In this document: positions 1 through 7,548 of the stretch, one piece after another
Layout: each line of letters begins with the position of its first letter
How positions within the stretch are numbered: position 1 is the stretch's first letter
Assembly (NCBI GenBank): GCA_017964325.1
Contig: JAGCSE010000074.1
Location: forward strand, 1-29,734
Direction of reading: 5' to 3'
Source: Victivallales bacterium
GTDB taxonomy: Bacteria > Verrucomicrobiota > Lentisphaeria > Oligosphaerales > Oligosphaeraceae
Length of the DNA: 29,734 nt
Position numbers and translations under genes: made by a program
The notes under the pieces: model-generated
Told to the model about the DNA's origin: nothing
The model's input: only the letters and a program-made list of their open reading frames with translations
Database searches by the model: none

Positions 1-621
1 CGGTTGTTGCTGTTGCTGCTGTTGTTGCTGCATCCATGGCGGCATACCGGGCATATAGCCGCCAAAGCGTCCGCCACCAGGCATATTGCCGCCAGGCATA
101 TTGCCACCAAAACGTCCGCCGCCAGGCATATTGCCGCCGAACTGCGGCATGCCGGGGCGCCCTTGGAAACCGCCCTGCTGACGGCCACCACGACCGCGTT
201 GCTGCTGTTTTTGCTTGATGACGGCTACCGACTTTTCTCCGAGCTGGAGAATGGCGGAAAGCTCTAGTTCCGTATTATTAATAGGTTCCACGCTTTCTGA
301 CTGCGGAGTATCCGTTTCCGTCATTTCCGTGCGGTCTGGATTGAAAAGCGACTTTTTCCAAATGTCATCGACCGCACCGAGGCGAATTTGAGGGGGGGGA
401 GTCTGTTCGGGAGCCGCCTGTTGTTTTTGCGGCTTCGCCTGTTTGCCGTCCTTTGCGGTTTCCTTGCCGTCCTTTGGCTTTTTTTGTTCTGGGGCTGTCT
501 TTTCAATGAGTTGCTTCTGTTCGTTTTTCAGTTCTTTCGGCAGGTCTTTGGCGAGTTTGACGGAAACGACTGCTGAACTGAGAAGGGCAATATTGACGAT
601 GATCCATGCTAGCGTACTCAT
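1..621 (-). CDS. GspC/PilP-like type II secretion inner-membrane protein, partial (runs off left edge)
   Basis: The reading frame is open from an ATG at 621 to base 1, giving 207 codons with no stop, so the C-terminus is missing. Residues 4-21 form one hydrophobic membrane segment. A Lys/Gln-rich linker follows, then a short segment with DDIWKKSLFNPDR and LELSAILQLGEKSVAVI. This resembles the HR domain of GspC/PilP proteins, which links the inner-membrane platform to the secretin. The tail is low-complexity: Gly-Met-Pro repeats of the GGNMPGG type, then a run of glutamines at the window edge. The ATG overlaps the stop of the upstream PilO/GspM-like gene by 4 bases (ATGA), which indicates translational coupling. 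Position after the L and M homologues fits a role in the secretion platform, and a secretin would be expected next, outside the window. The GspC/PilP assignment rests on context and a weak motif. The secretion-operon membership is firmer. Confidence 0.6.
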   Translation of the reverse strand, partial: MSTLAWIIVNIALLSSAVVSVKLAKDLPKELKNEQKQLIEKTAPEQKKPKDGKETAKDGKQAKPQKQQAAPEQTPPPQIRLGAVDDIWKKSLFNPDRTEMTETDTPQSESVEPINNTELELSAILQLGEKSVAVIKQKQQQRGRGGRQQGGFQGRPGMPQFGGNMPGGGRFGGNMPGGNMPGGGRFGGYMPGMPPWMQQQQQQQQQP

Positions 622-1361
622 TTTGTTGCGGCTCCTTTTGTCGTTGTGGGCATACTGGTCGTGCCGTTGGAGAGGATGAATTCGGATGCTTCCGCTGTAA
701 GTGCGTATGCTTTGGCGGCGAGGCTGAGCTTAAGCGTGCGGGAGGCGGCTCCCGTTTGTGACGCTTCTGGCGACTGCGGTCCCCCCATGCCAGGCGGCAT
801 TCCCGGACGTCCGGGCATGGGCGGCTGACCAGGCATTCTGGCGACTCGGACAGGCGTGGTAGAAAGGCGGAAGCTCGACCAATAGAAGCGCTTGTGGCTG
901 CGATTCATAAAGTCGTCCAGCTTCTCGAAGAAAATGGCCAAGTCCTGCATGGTCAGCGAGTCGAAATCCATTCTGACTTCGATTTCCTGCACGTTATTGC
1001 GTATGTTGCTCTTGATTTTCTGAGTCTTGACATTCTTTGAGACCAATTTCGCATCGCGGACGATGCCTTCGAAACGGGACTGGATTTCCTGTTCGATGCT
1101 GCGTTGGTTCGATGGCTCCCAGAAGGGCTCGGAGATTGTGCGGAGCGTGGCGATTTCCTCTTCGAACGCTTTCTTCTCCCGTTCCTTTATCATCAGCGTT
1201 TCACGGTCTTCCTTCAATTTCTTCTGGAGCTGTGTGACACGCGCCTTTGTCGGCAGTTTGATAATGCCACGGAACTGGTAGGCGGTGAAACAGACCAGCA
1301 TGATGACAAGCACAATCAAGATGGTCAATTGTTTCTTTTGATTTTTAACAGTTGCTGCCAT
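618..1361 (-). CDS. PilO/GspM-like type II secretion platform protein
   Basis: A 247-residue protein. A short cytoplasmic start is followed by one membrane helix at about residues 12-30 and then a heptad-rich coiled coil at about 36-75. A periplasmic domain at about 85-185 contains a segment rich in charged and amphipathic residues (KNVKTQKIKSNIRNNVQEIEVRMDF split across it). A Pro/Gly/Met-rich linker at about 178-200 precedes a final beta-rich stretch. This is the architecture of GspM and PilO proteins, which form a ring with GspL/PilN in the inner membrane. It lies 27 bases after the PilM/GspL-like gene and overlaps the next gene by 4 bases, so it belongs to the same transcript. Sequence conservation in this family is low, and the call leans on topology and gene order. 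Confidence 0.65.
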   Translation of the reverse strand: MAATVKNQKKQLTILIVLVIMLVCFTAYQFRGIIKLPTKARVTQLQKKLKEDRETLMIKEREKKAFEEEIATLRTISEPFWEPSNQRSIEQEIQSRFEGIVRDAKLVSKNVKTQKIKSNIRNNVQEIEVRMDFDSLTMQDLAIFFEKLDDFMNRSHKRFYWSSFRLSTTPVRVARMPGQPPMPGRPGMPPGMGGPQSPEASQTGAASRTLKLSLAAKAYALTAEASEFILSNGTTSMPTTTKGAATK

Positions 1362-1388
1362 GGTTGTATGTCTCTCTCTATTCGGTCG

Positions 1389-3137
1389 TTATCGGGTTGG
1401 GACATTAAAGTCGATCATTGGCGGCGCGGGTGGCATCTCACCAGGGAAATTCTGCGGATTGAAACCGTTGCCGTTGTTTCCGCCTCCTGGCGGCTGCGGG
1501 AAATTACCGCCTCCTGGCGGCTGCGGGAAATTACCGCCACCTGGCGGCTGCGGGAAATTGCCACGACCACCGTCGTCGTCAGGGTTGGGGGAGAAGCCGT
1601 TTCTCCGACGTTCACGGTCCTGTCCACGGGAGGGTATGCCGCGTTGCGGCATACGTGGTTGACCGCGGACGGATCGTGGCGAATTTCCGGCGGGTTGTTC
1701 GGCGTCGTCTGCCTGTTCATCCTGTCCTTGGGCGGCTTCGTCCGCCTTCATCTGTTCTTCTCTTGCCTTGCGTTCTTCGGCGGCCTTTTTCTGTGCTGCC
1801 GCGGCGCGTTCGGCGTCACGTTTTCTGGCGAGTTCCGCTTCGCCGACGGTGTCGTATCTGGCATTCATGTCGAAATCGCGGGTCCGTTTGCTGTTGCGGG
1901 CATCGTAATTTGACTTGAGTCCCGCCACATCACCAATAAAAGGCGAGTCTTCGATGGCATCCTGAAGCTCCTGCGTGTCGATTGTGGAGGTTAGCGTCGG
2001 GTCGCTGACAGGTTCTTCGAGAGTGAATCGCACCCTTCCTTCTTCGTCCCATGTAAAGTTGCCTGACAGCCAGGCGGGGGAGGGGATGCGTTGCGACAAA
2101 TCGCGCAGGACGAATGGCAGCGGGGGGAGGTTGGTTGCCTTGATATCCGTCATTTCCTTTTTAAGGATGCCGATGGCTGCTTTCTTTTCAGGCTTGAGCT
2201 GCTTCTCGATTTCATCGATTTGGGCATTGACTTTTTTGATTTCCTTTTCGAGTGTTCTGATCTGGGCGTTTCGACCTTGCAGCGCGATGGCCGCGTAGAA
2301 GCAGAGCGCGAGAAGGGTGACACAGCCCAAGAGAGTTGCGCAGAATGTCATGGCAATGTTTCGGCGGGGTTTCAGGCCGGCGGGAAGCTGAAGCATGGTT
2401 GCGGCGTCATGAGCGGCGGCGTCCGTCAAGCCATAAATGGCTAGCAGCAAGGCCGGTGCGTATGCGCGTTGTTCTTCGGATGCGAGGGATTCGAGGTCGT
2501 TCCATTTGATGAACTGGCCTGGAAACATCTTGTCCAGCGTGAGTTCTTCGGACGTGGCGGAAGCGATGCGGCCGTCAGGGGAGGGGGCGTATGCCGTTGC
2601 GCCGCTGGGGAAATCTGGAATGGGAATGGTGTCGTCTTCAAAGAGGGGGTCCAGGGCTGCTGCGGGGGGGAGCATTTCATCTAACTGCCCAATTCCCGTG
2701 ATGTGGTTCGTCCATTGCTCGAAAACGTCGCTTTTGACATAGACGATGCGTGTGCGGAGGCCCTGCTTCTTCTCTTGCGGGGCGATGGTCGTGCGGAAGC
2801 CCCAGCGGATTTTATCGACGGGAAGGGGGGTGTGTTTGCGTAATTCGAAGGCGATGGCGTTTCGTAGCTCTTCCTTCGGGAGGTTAGGCATCGTGACATC
2901 CGCCATATCCCAACCAGGACCGAGGCCGGATGCGACCGTGAATGCGGCGTCTTTGGCGTTCAACGCCTTGGATGCGTTGGAGAGGATTTCCGCGATGGAG
3001 GTGTTCTGATCCGCCTTCGCGTTCCATATTTTAGTGACTTTGCATTTGTCACCTGCGCGTTTGACCATGACCGCCCGGCAGTCACCGTCATCGGTCCAAG
3101 TATAGGCTATGCAAGAATTTCGTGCGAAATGAGGCAT
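1389..3137 (-). CDS. PilM/GspL-like protein fused to a PilN-like membrane segment
   Basis: 582 residues. Residues 1-250 resemble the actin-like cytoplasmic fold of PilM/GspL, including the segment LPKEELRNAIAFELRKHTPL, which matches the conserved stretch around the PilM/GspL helix that contacts the secretion ATPase. A membrane helix lies at about 262-285. A coiled coil at about 287-335 and a PilN/GspL-like periplasmic region follow. The last 150 residues are low-complexity: a Lys/Glu/Ala-rich stretch at about 430-480, then three exact NFPQPPGGG units encoded by a 27-base tandem repeat at 1480-1560. The protein is longer than a typical GspL (about 400) because of this tail. The ATG at 3137 has no Shine-Dalgarno match. 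It lies 90 bases after the GspK-like gene and 27 before the GspM-like gene. The role in the secretion platform is inferred from fold and order. Confidence 0.7.
   Translation of the reverse strand: MPHFARNSCIAYTWTDDGDCRAVMVKRAGDKCKVTKIWNAKADQNTSIAEILSNASKALNAKDAAFTVASGLGPGWDMADVTMPNLPKEELRNAIAFELRKHTPLPVDKIRWGFRTTIAPQEKKQGLRTRIVYVKSDVFEQWTNHITGIGQLDEMLPPAAALDPLFEDDTIPIPDFPSGATAYAPSPDGRIASATSEELTLDKMFPGQFIKWNDLESLASEEQRAYAPALLLAIYGLTDAAAHDAATMLQLPAGLKPRRNIAMTFCATLLGCVTLLALCFYAAIALQGRNAQIRTLEKEIKKVNAQIDEIEKQLKPEKKAAIGILKKEMTDIKATNLPPLPFVLRDLSQRIPSPAWLSGNFTWDEEGRVRFTLEEPVSDPTLTSTIDTQELQDAIEDSPFIGDVAGLKSNYDARNSKRTRDFDMNARYDTVGEAELARKRDAERAAAAQKKAAEERKAREEQMKADEAAQGQDEQADDAEQPAGNSPRSVRGQPRMPQRGIPSRGQDRERRRNGFSPNPDDDGGRGNFPQPPGGGNFPQPPGGGNFPQPPGGGNNGNGFNPQNFPGEMPPAPPMIDFNVPTR
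1480..1560 (-). repeat. 27-base tandem repeat coding NFPQPPGGG
   Basis: Three direct copies, at 1480-1506, 1507-1533 and 1534-1560, lie in frame inside the PilM/GspL-like gene. The copies differ at very few bases. Each encodes nine residues, so copy-number change would keep the frame and only alter tail length. Confidence 0.9.
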
Positions 3138-3227
3138 TTTTTGTTTTCGATGGGCTTGAATATGTTAACTGAACGTATTGATATTTATAAAACGTTGTTT
3201 TGGGAAGTTTATTGCATGGGCTTTTGA

Positions 3228-4289
3228 TTATTCACGACGGATTTCCCAAATTGAGAGGGTTTCTTTTGCTTTATCCGCGAAAATGGAGGTGTTTGACATA
3301 TTGACTTCGCGTGTGACGGTGCGAATGACGCGGATCTCCCCGGATGGGTCGGTGGCCGTCGTGGTGATTTCCGCGTAGTTGGATTCGCTGAAGGAGAACT
3401 TGCTTTTTATATTGAAAAGTAAATCGGCGTCCAGGGAATCTGAAAGCGGGGTCGCATCGACCATCCATGCTTCCCGTGCGTCTAGGATGGCCTGTAGGTC
3501 GGTTTCGGAAAGGTCGGTGAGCTGGTTGATGAAATCCTGTTCGGTGGCGGTGAAGAACGGAATTTTCGTGTTGGCGGATGTTGTGTTTGGCGTGGTTGTC
3601 CTGCCTTGGCGGCTGTTGCCTGCCGACGAGCCTTCGTCCATCGTGATTCCAGGTGGCGGGATGATGGTGATTTCGCCGGTAATGACGTTTTGCCAGTTTT
3701 CGAGCCAGTAGATTTCCGCACGGAACTGCATTGCGTTGTTGCGCGGGAGGGTATTGTAGCCTTCGTTGGCGTAGTCGTCCATTTCTTTTCCGTAGAGATT
3801 TGTGAGGTCGTTGTTGTCGGTATAGTCTTTGTAGATGTCGATGAATTCATTGGCGGCGTCGAGTGCGTCCGAATCGTCATCTTCGATGCCGCTCTTGATG
3901 GCGGATTCGAGATTGGAGAGGGAGATGGACTTGGTGGCGTCGCCGATGAAGACCTGGCAGGTGTCGTCATAGAGGAGATGTTCGCGGCGGTCCATCATCC
4001 ATGGCTCGAAATCGGAGGTGGCGTCGCGGTCGGTGAGGTCGTTGCCAAGCGTTCGGTCTGTGAAAAGGCGGCGGTCCGTAAGGTGCATCCAGAGGCCCAT
4101 ATCCGCGGCGGATTCGGCCTGGAGGCGTAGTTCGTCCGTGAGGGCGGCGACTTTGGCGTCCTTTGCGACGGTTTCGGAGACGAGCATCATGTGTGCGGCG
4201 AGAATGGTCGTGGCGGCGAGGACCGCCAAAACGAGCAGGAGGGCCATGCCGTCTTCTGCGCTAGGATGTTGTGATTTACATAATGTCAT
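3228..4289 (-). CDS. gspK: GspK-like minor pseudopilin
   Basis: 353 residues. The N-terminus reads EDGMALLLVLAVLAATTILA, the typical GspK signature: glycine at -1, no Glu at +5 and a long hydrophobic helix (about residues 14-36). GspK caps the tip of the pseudopilus in type II secretion. Residues 105-200 form an acidic alpha-helical region with the NEFIDIYKDYTDN motif, and TEQDFINQLTDLSETDLQAILDAR at about 245-270 resembles the helix-hairpin-helix-like repeat of the GspK family. Length is close to the family norm of about 320-350. The start ATG at 4289 lies 22 bases after the GspJ-like stop. The PilM/GspL-like gene follows after 90 bases, in the usual order I-J-K-L. Confidence in the family is high; the secretion substrate is unknown. 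Confidence 0.8.
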   Translation of the reverse strand: MTLCKSQHPSAEDGMALLLVLAVLAATTILAAHMMLVSETVAKDAKVAALTDELRLQAESAADMGLWMHLTDRRLFTDRTLGNDLTDRDATSDFEPWMMDRREHLLYDDTCQVFIGDATKSISLSNLESAIKSGIEDDDSDALDAANEFIDIYKDYTDNNDLTNLYGKEMDDYANEGYNTLPRNNAMQFRAEIYWLENWQNVITGEITIIPPPGITMDEGSSAGNSRQGRTTTPNTTSANTKIPFFTATEQDFINQLTDLSETDLQAILDAREAWMVDATPLSDSLDADLLFNIKSKFSFSESNYAEITTTATDPSGEIRVIRTVTREVNMSNTSIFADKAKETLSIWEIRRE

Positions 4290-4311
4290 GATTATAAGAT
4301 AAATATATTTG

Positions 4312-4995
4312 TCATTGCAGTGTTTCGTCCAGTGGTTCCCATTTCCCGAAGCGTTCGCGGTAGCTGTTTCCCATCGTCCGTCTGAACCATGTTTCCGAAC
4401 GGCCGTCCTTCCAGTTGACGGTCATGATGATGGCGAGCGGCGCGTCTGTGCGTTCGGATTCTTCGGTCTCCCATTCGTCGAGCCAGATGAGCCGTTGCGA
4501 CCAGTCCAGCGTGTCGTCGTCATCGAAATCCGCATATTGGAAGGAGATGGAATCGACGCCCGTGGCGAGGATGGAGGTATGCTGGATGTCGCGGACGTCC
4601 TCCCAGTTGAAGAATGGCCGGTCGGCGTAATTGACGACGAGATTGTCGTCTTCGATGGAGAATTCCGCAAAGCGGATGGCGCCTTCTTCCGCGTCGTTGA
4701 GGCGGTGGAGGTATGCGCAGCGGAGCATATCCGGCTGAGCGACGATGATAGGAATCTCGACGGTTGTCTCCTCCTCTGGATCCGGCCATGTGAAGGGGAT
4801 GACGTTGGAGAGGACGGAGTCGATGGCGCGGTCCAAAGCAAGCAATTCATTAAGTTGATTCCTACGGACTTGCAACTTTGACCATGACTGTGTGGTCTGC
4901 CCAGCATAGACGAAAAGGACGAGGGCAAGGCCGAGGAAGATCGTGGAGGCGATCAGCACTTCCAGAAGGGTGAATGGACGGCGGCGCATTCTCAT
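4312..4995 (-). CDS. gspJ: GspJ-like minor pseudopilin
   Basis: 227 residues. After a basic leader (MRMRRRP) comes the prepilin helix FTLLEVLIASTIFLGLALVL with Glu at +5. The residue before the cleavage site is proline, not the usual glycine. The rest matches the GspJ pattern: a helix with NELLALDRAIDSVLSNVIPF, then beta strands and the closing segment with SWRxGR-like spacing (NWKDGRSETWFRRTM). GspJ forms the pseudopilus tip with GspI and GspK. The start overlaps the GspI-like stop by 4 bases (ATGA), so the two are coupled. The GspK-like gene begins 22 bases further on. The unusual -1 residue is shared with other prepilin-like proteins here. Confidence 0.8.
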   Translation of the reverse strand: MRMRRRPFTLLEVLIASTIFLGLALVLFVYAGQTTQSWSKLQVRRNQLNELLALDRAIDSVLSNVIPFTWPDPEEETTVEIPIIVAQPDMLRCAYLHRLNDAEEGAIRFAEFSIEDDNLVVNYADRPFFNWEDVRDIQHTSILATGVDSISFQYADFDDDDTLDWSQRLIWLDEWETEESERTDAPLAIIMTVNWKDGRSETWFRRTMGNSYRERFGKWEPLDETLQ

Positions 4996-5393
4996 TCGAA
5001 ATCGTCCTCCTTGAGGATTTTGCGGACATGCGTTTCCGTCATGCGATTGCCGTCACGGTCAAAGACTTCGACGAGATATTCGCCGATGATCCAACCGCTG
5101 ATGGGTTCCATTGCTTCTTCATGGATGTCATCGACTTCCAGCAACGTGCATTGGGCGGAGAACCCTTCTGGCAGGATTTCGCTTGGAACCTGGCCCTGCG
5201 GTCCTGCCATGAGGAAGAATTCCGTGGCGTTGGTCGCCAGATGCTGGCGGGCCCAGCGGTTTTCAGACTTGAGGATGGTCGCTTGCGCTCCTGACACGAT
5301 GGCGGCGGTGGCGGCAACGGCGAGGCCGAGGACGACCGTCGCGATCATGACTTCGGTCAATGTGAAAAATTTTGGGGATAGTCTGTGGAGCAT
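4992..5393 (-). CDS. gspI: GspI-like minor pseudopilin
   Basis: 133 residues, the usual GspI length. The leader MLHRLSPKF is followed by the prepilin helix FTLTEVMIATVVLGLAVAATAA, with Glu at +5 and Phe in place of Gly at -1. The helix continues into an Ala-rich amphipathic part (SENRWARQHLATNATEFFL) that fits the GspI pattern in which residues of the N-terminal helix pack with GspJ. The C-terminus (EYLVEVFDRDGNRMTETHVRKIL) looks like the final beta strands. This is the first gene of the operon within the window; a 351-base intergenic region lies upstream, so the promoter is probably between 5394 and about 5550. GspH is a possible alternative. Confidence 0.65.
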   Translation of the reverse strand: MLHRLSPKFFTLTEVMIATVVLGLAVAATAAIVSGAQATILKSENRWARQHLATNATEFFLMAGPQGQVPSEILPEGFSAQCTLLEVDDIHEEAMEPISGWIIGEYLVEVFDRDGNRMTETHVRKILKEDDFE

Positions 5394-5744
5394 GAAATTG
5401 TCTTGACGATGGTTTCAGGAGGCGTTTGATGCAATAAACGCTGTTTTTGTGAATTTCTTGTATAGCTGGCTGACAAATATTCCTTTTTTTTCTTTTTCAG
5501 AAAGAATAAAAACATAGCGTGGAAAAATGATTTTTCAACTTTTGTCCTTTAATAATTATAAGGTATATGTCAAGAAAAGGCTGGTAGGGCGGGGAGGCCA
5601 GAAGCTCTAGGGGAGTCAGGAGCTCTAGAAGAAGTTGTATTTTGGAATATTGTGAAATGTTTTTTTTGTGATATATTAAACTTGACTGAATTAATCATTT
5701 TAGGGCTGATGGCATTTTGTGGAAAAATAAGGAAACACTTGACA
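5394..5744. other. 351-base divergent intergenic region
   Basis: AT-rich between 5450 and 5580, with a T-rich stretch near 5484-5500. It separates the minus-strand secretion operon from the plus-strand prepilin gene, so it should hold promoters for both, but I cannot place -35/-10 boxes with confidence. At 5591-5610 it carries a 20-base segment that recurs with one mismatch at 20489-20508. The word AGCTCTAG occurs twice (5603-5610, 5621-5628). Confidence 0.6.
5729..5735 (+). promoter_or_regulatory. Ribosome binding site deciding the start at 5745
   Basis: AAGGAAA lies 9 bases before the ATG at 5745. The longer frame beginning at 5652 would add 31 residues ahead of the prepilin leader, which is unlikely for a class III-type signal. 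Confidence 0.75.
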
Positions 5745-6422
5745 ATGCGTGAAAAGCGATTGCATGAAAGGCGTTTTACACTGATCGAACTGCTGGTCGT
5801 AATAGCGATTATTGCGATATTGGCATCCATGTTGCTTCCTGCGCTGAGCAAGGCGCGGGAGAAGGCGTATATTGCGGCCTGCTCGTCGAATTTGCGTCAA
5901 ATCGGCACGGGGCTTTTCATGTATGCCGGGGACAATAAAGACCGTATTCCAAACATCAACGGCGAATACATGGAAGTCAGCATTCCGATCATTCGTATGT
6001 ATGGTGGGCTGAAATTCGGCTTGGGGAGGCTGGTTGACGATTATGGAGTCACTGCCGAGATGTTCGGCTGCCCGATGAATGGAAGCCGCGATCCGGGCTA
6101 TGTCAAATTGGCTTGGGAGGGGACGGGAGTCGTCCAGACGGCGTACATCTACCGTGAGACGGACTGCGGTTTTCTGGAGAGGCTTAGTTCTTCCGTCAAT
6201 GCAGGTAAGGCGATAGCGATGGATTTCGCATGCCTCGCGGGAACTGGAACGCGCATTGAACCGCATCATTTCCAGTCAGTTAACATTTTATATGCGGATG
6301 GTCACGTTGAATTGCGGCGCAATGTTGAATCGCCTACCGTGCTTTATACGACGACTACGCCGTCTGCCTCCGTAACGGTGCCGCCATGTGACGAGATATG
6401 GGCCAACGCAGACAGCCATTGA
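5745..6422 (+). CDS. DUF1559-type prepilin-like secreted protein
   Basis: 225 residues from the ATG at 5745. The leader [10 protein letters not shown] is followed by [20 protein letters not shown], a textbook type IV prepilin N-terminal helix with Glu at +5, but with Arg instead of Gly at -1. Next come [24 protein letters not shown] and a small globular domain that ends with [19 protein letters not shown]. This is the H-x-n-DG signature of the large DUF1559/H-X9-DG family that is hugely expanded in Lentisphaerota and Planctomycetes. Such proteins are probably pseudopilins or surface-associated proteins. Which machinery uses this one is not known, though the neighbouring secretion operon is an obvious candidate. 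The ABC ATPase gene starts 34 bases downstream. Confidence 0.85.
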   Translation: MREKRLHERRFTLIELLVVIAIIAILASMLLPALSKAREKAYIAACSSNLRQIGTGLFMYAGDNKDRIPNINGEYMEVSIPIIRMYGGLKFGLGRLVDDYGVTAEMFGCPMNGSRDPGYVKLAWEGTGVVQTAYIYRETDCGFLERLSSSVNAGKAIAMDFACLAGTGTRIEPHHFQSVNILYADGHVELRRNVESPTVLYTTTTPSASVTVPPCDEIWANADSH

Positions 6423-6456
6423 TGACGCAACTCCTTGTTATTCAGGTACAAGAATT

Positions 6457-7533
6457 ATGGAAATAAAGATTGAACACGTAAGCAAGTTATTCGGTGATTT
6501 CAAGGCTTTGGACGACATCTCCCTGACGATTGAAGACGGTGAACTGTTCTTCCTTCTGGGGCCGTCAGGCTGCGGCAAGACGACGCTTCTGCGCTGCTTG
6601 GGCGGCTTCGAGCAGCCGACGACTGGGCGCATCCTGCTCGGTGGCGAAGACATGGCTGGCAAGCCCGCCAACCAGCGGAATACGGCTATGGTCTTCCAAG
6701 GCTACGCCTTGTTTCCGCATCTGACGGTTTTCGAGAATGTGTCGTTTGGCTTGGAAATGAAAGGCGTTCCAGTGGATGAACGTGAAAAACGTGTGAAAGC
6801 GGCGTTGCAGAGCGTTCAAATCGAGCATCTTGGAGATCGAAAGCCCAATGAGCTGTCCGGCGGTCAGCAGCAGCGTGTCGCATTGGCGCGCACATTGGTC
6901 GTGCAGCCAGGCTGTCTGCTTCTGGACGAACCGCTGGCGAATCTCGATGCGAAATTGCGCCGTGACATGCGCCATGAAATCCGCCATTTGTGCAAAGACA
7001 ACAAGTTGACAGGCGTTTATGTGACGCATGACCGGCAGGAAGCGTTGAGCATGGCGGATCGTGTCGCCATTTTGAAGGACGGCAAAATCCGTCAGATTGG
7101 AACGCCGCTGGAAATCTACCGCCGTCCTGCGGACGCATTCATCGCGAATTTCATTGGCGAGACGAATTTCGTGCCTGGCAAAGTGGTGTCGGTTGGAAAC
7201 GGCATTGTGGAAATCCAGACGTCGTTCGGCATTATAAAGAGCGATGCTACAAGTGCTTGGAAGGGCGGCGACGATGTGCTGTTGTCAATGCGCCCTGAAA
7301 CGTTAAGCCTGAAGAACGATGGCGAAGAATGTGTGAATGCCTTGACGGTGACGTTGAAGCGGACAGCGTATATGGGTGAAATCGCCGACCATATCGCTGC
7401 CGCCGAGGACGGTTCCGAATTGAAATTCTACGAATTGAATCCTGTGGAAGAGATGCAGGACGGGATTGTCTGCAAACTGAAAGTCCGTCCGCAGGACGTC
7501 GTGGTGCTTCCGCCGTCGGATGCGGAGAGCTGA
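6457..7533 (+). CDS. ABC transporter ATPase of the PotA/UgpC type (import)
   Basis: 358 residues from the ATG at 6457. A longer frame starting at 6388 would add 23 residues upstream of the normal N-terminus. All nucleotide-binding elements are present: Walker A GPSGCGKT (35-42), Q-loop Gln81, signature LSGGQQQR (133-140), Walker B CLLLDEP (153-159) and switch His191. The C-terminal third (about 245-350) is a TOBE domain, as in importers for polyamines, sugars, phosphonates or iron. Length matches this class (about 350-380). No permease or substrate-binding gene is in the window, so it is an orphan ATPase or serves a permease elsewhere. It is followed after 15 bases by the kinase at 7549, probably in one transcript. 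The substrate cannot be told from this sequence. Confidence 0.9.
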   Translation: MEIKIEHVSKLFGDFKALDDISLTIEDGELFFLLGPSGCGKTTLLRCLGGFEQPTTGRILLGGEDMAGKPANQRNTAMVFQGYALFPHLTVFENVSFGLEMKGVPVDEREKRVKAALQSVQIEHLGDRKPNELSGGQQQRVALARTLVVQPGCLLLDEPLANLDAKLRRDMRHEIRHLCKDNKLTGVYVTHDRQEALSMADRVAILKDGKIRQIGTPLEIYRRPADAFIANFIGETNFVPGKVVSVGNGIVEIQTSFGIIKSDATSAWKGGDDVLLSMRPETLSLKNDGEECVNALTVTLKRTAYMGEIADHIAAAEDGSELKFYELNPVEEMQDGIVCKLKVRPQDVVVLPPSDAES

Positions 7534-7548
7534 AAAAAAGGTGAGACG

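Noticed and set aside
1104..1913. Plus-strand frame of 269 codons
   Set aside because: Antisense to the PilM/GspL-like and PilO-like genes; no recognisable domain.
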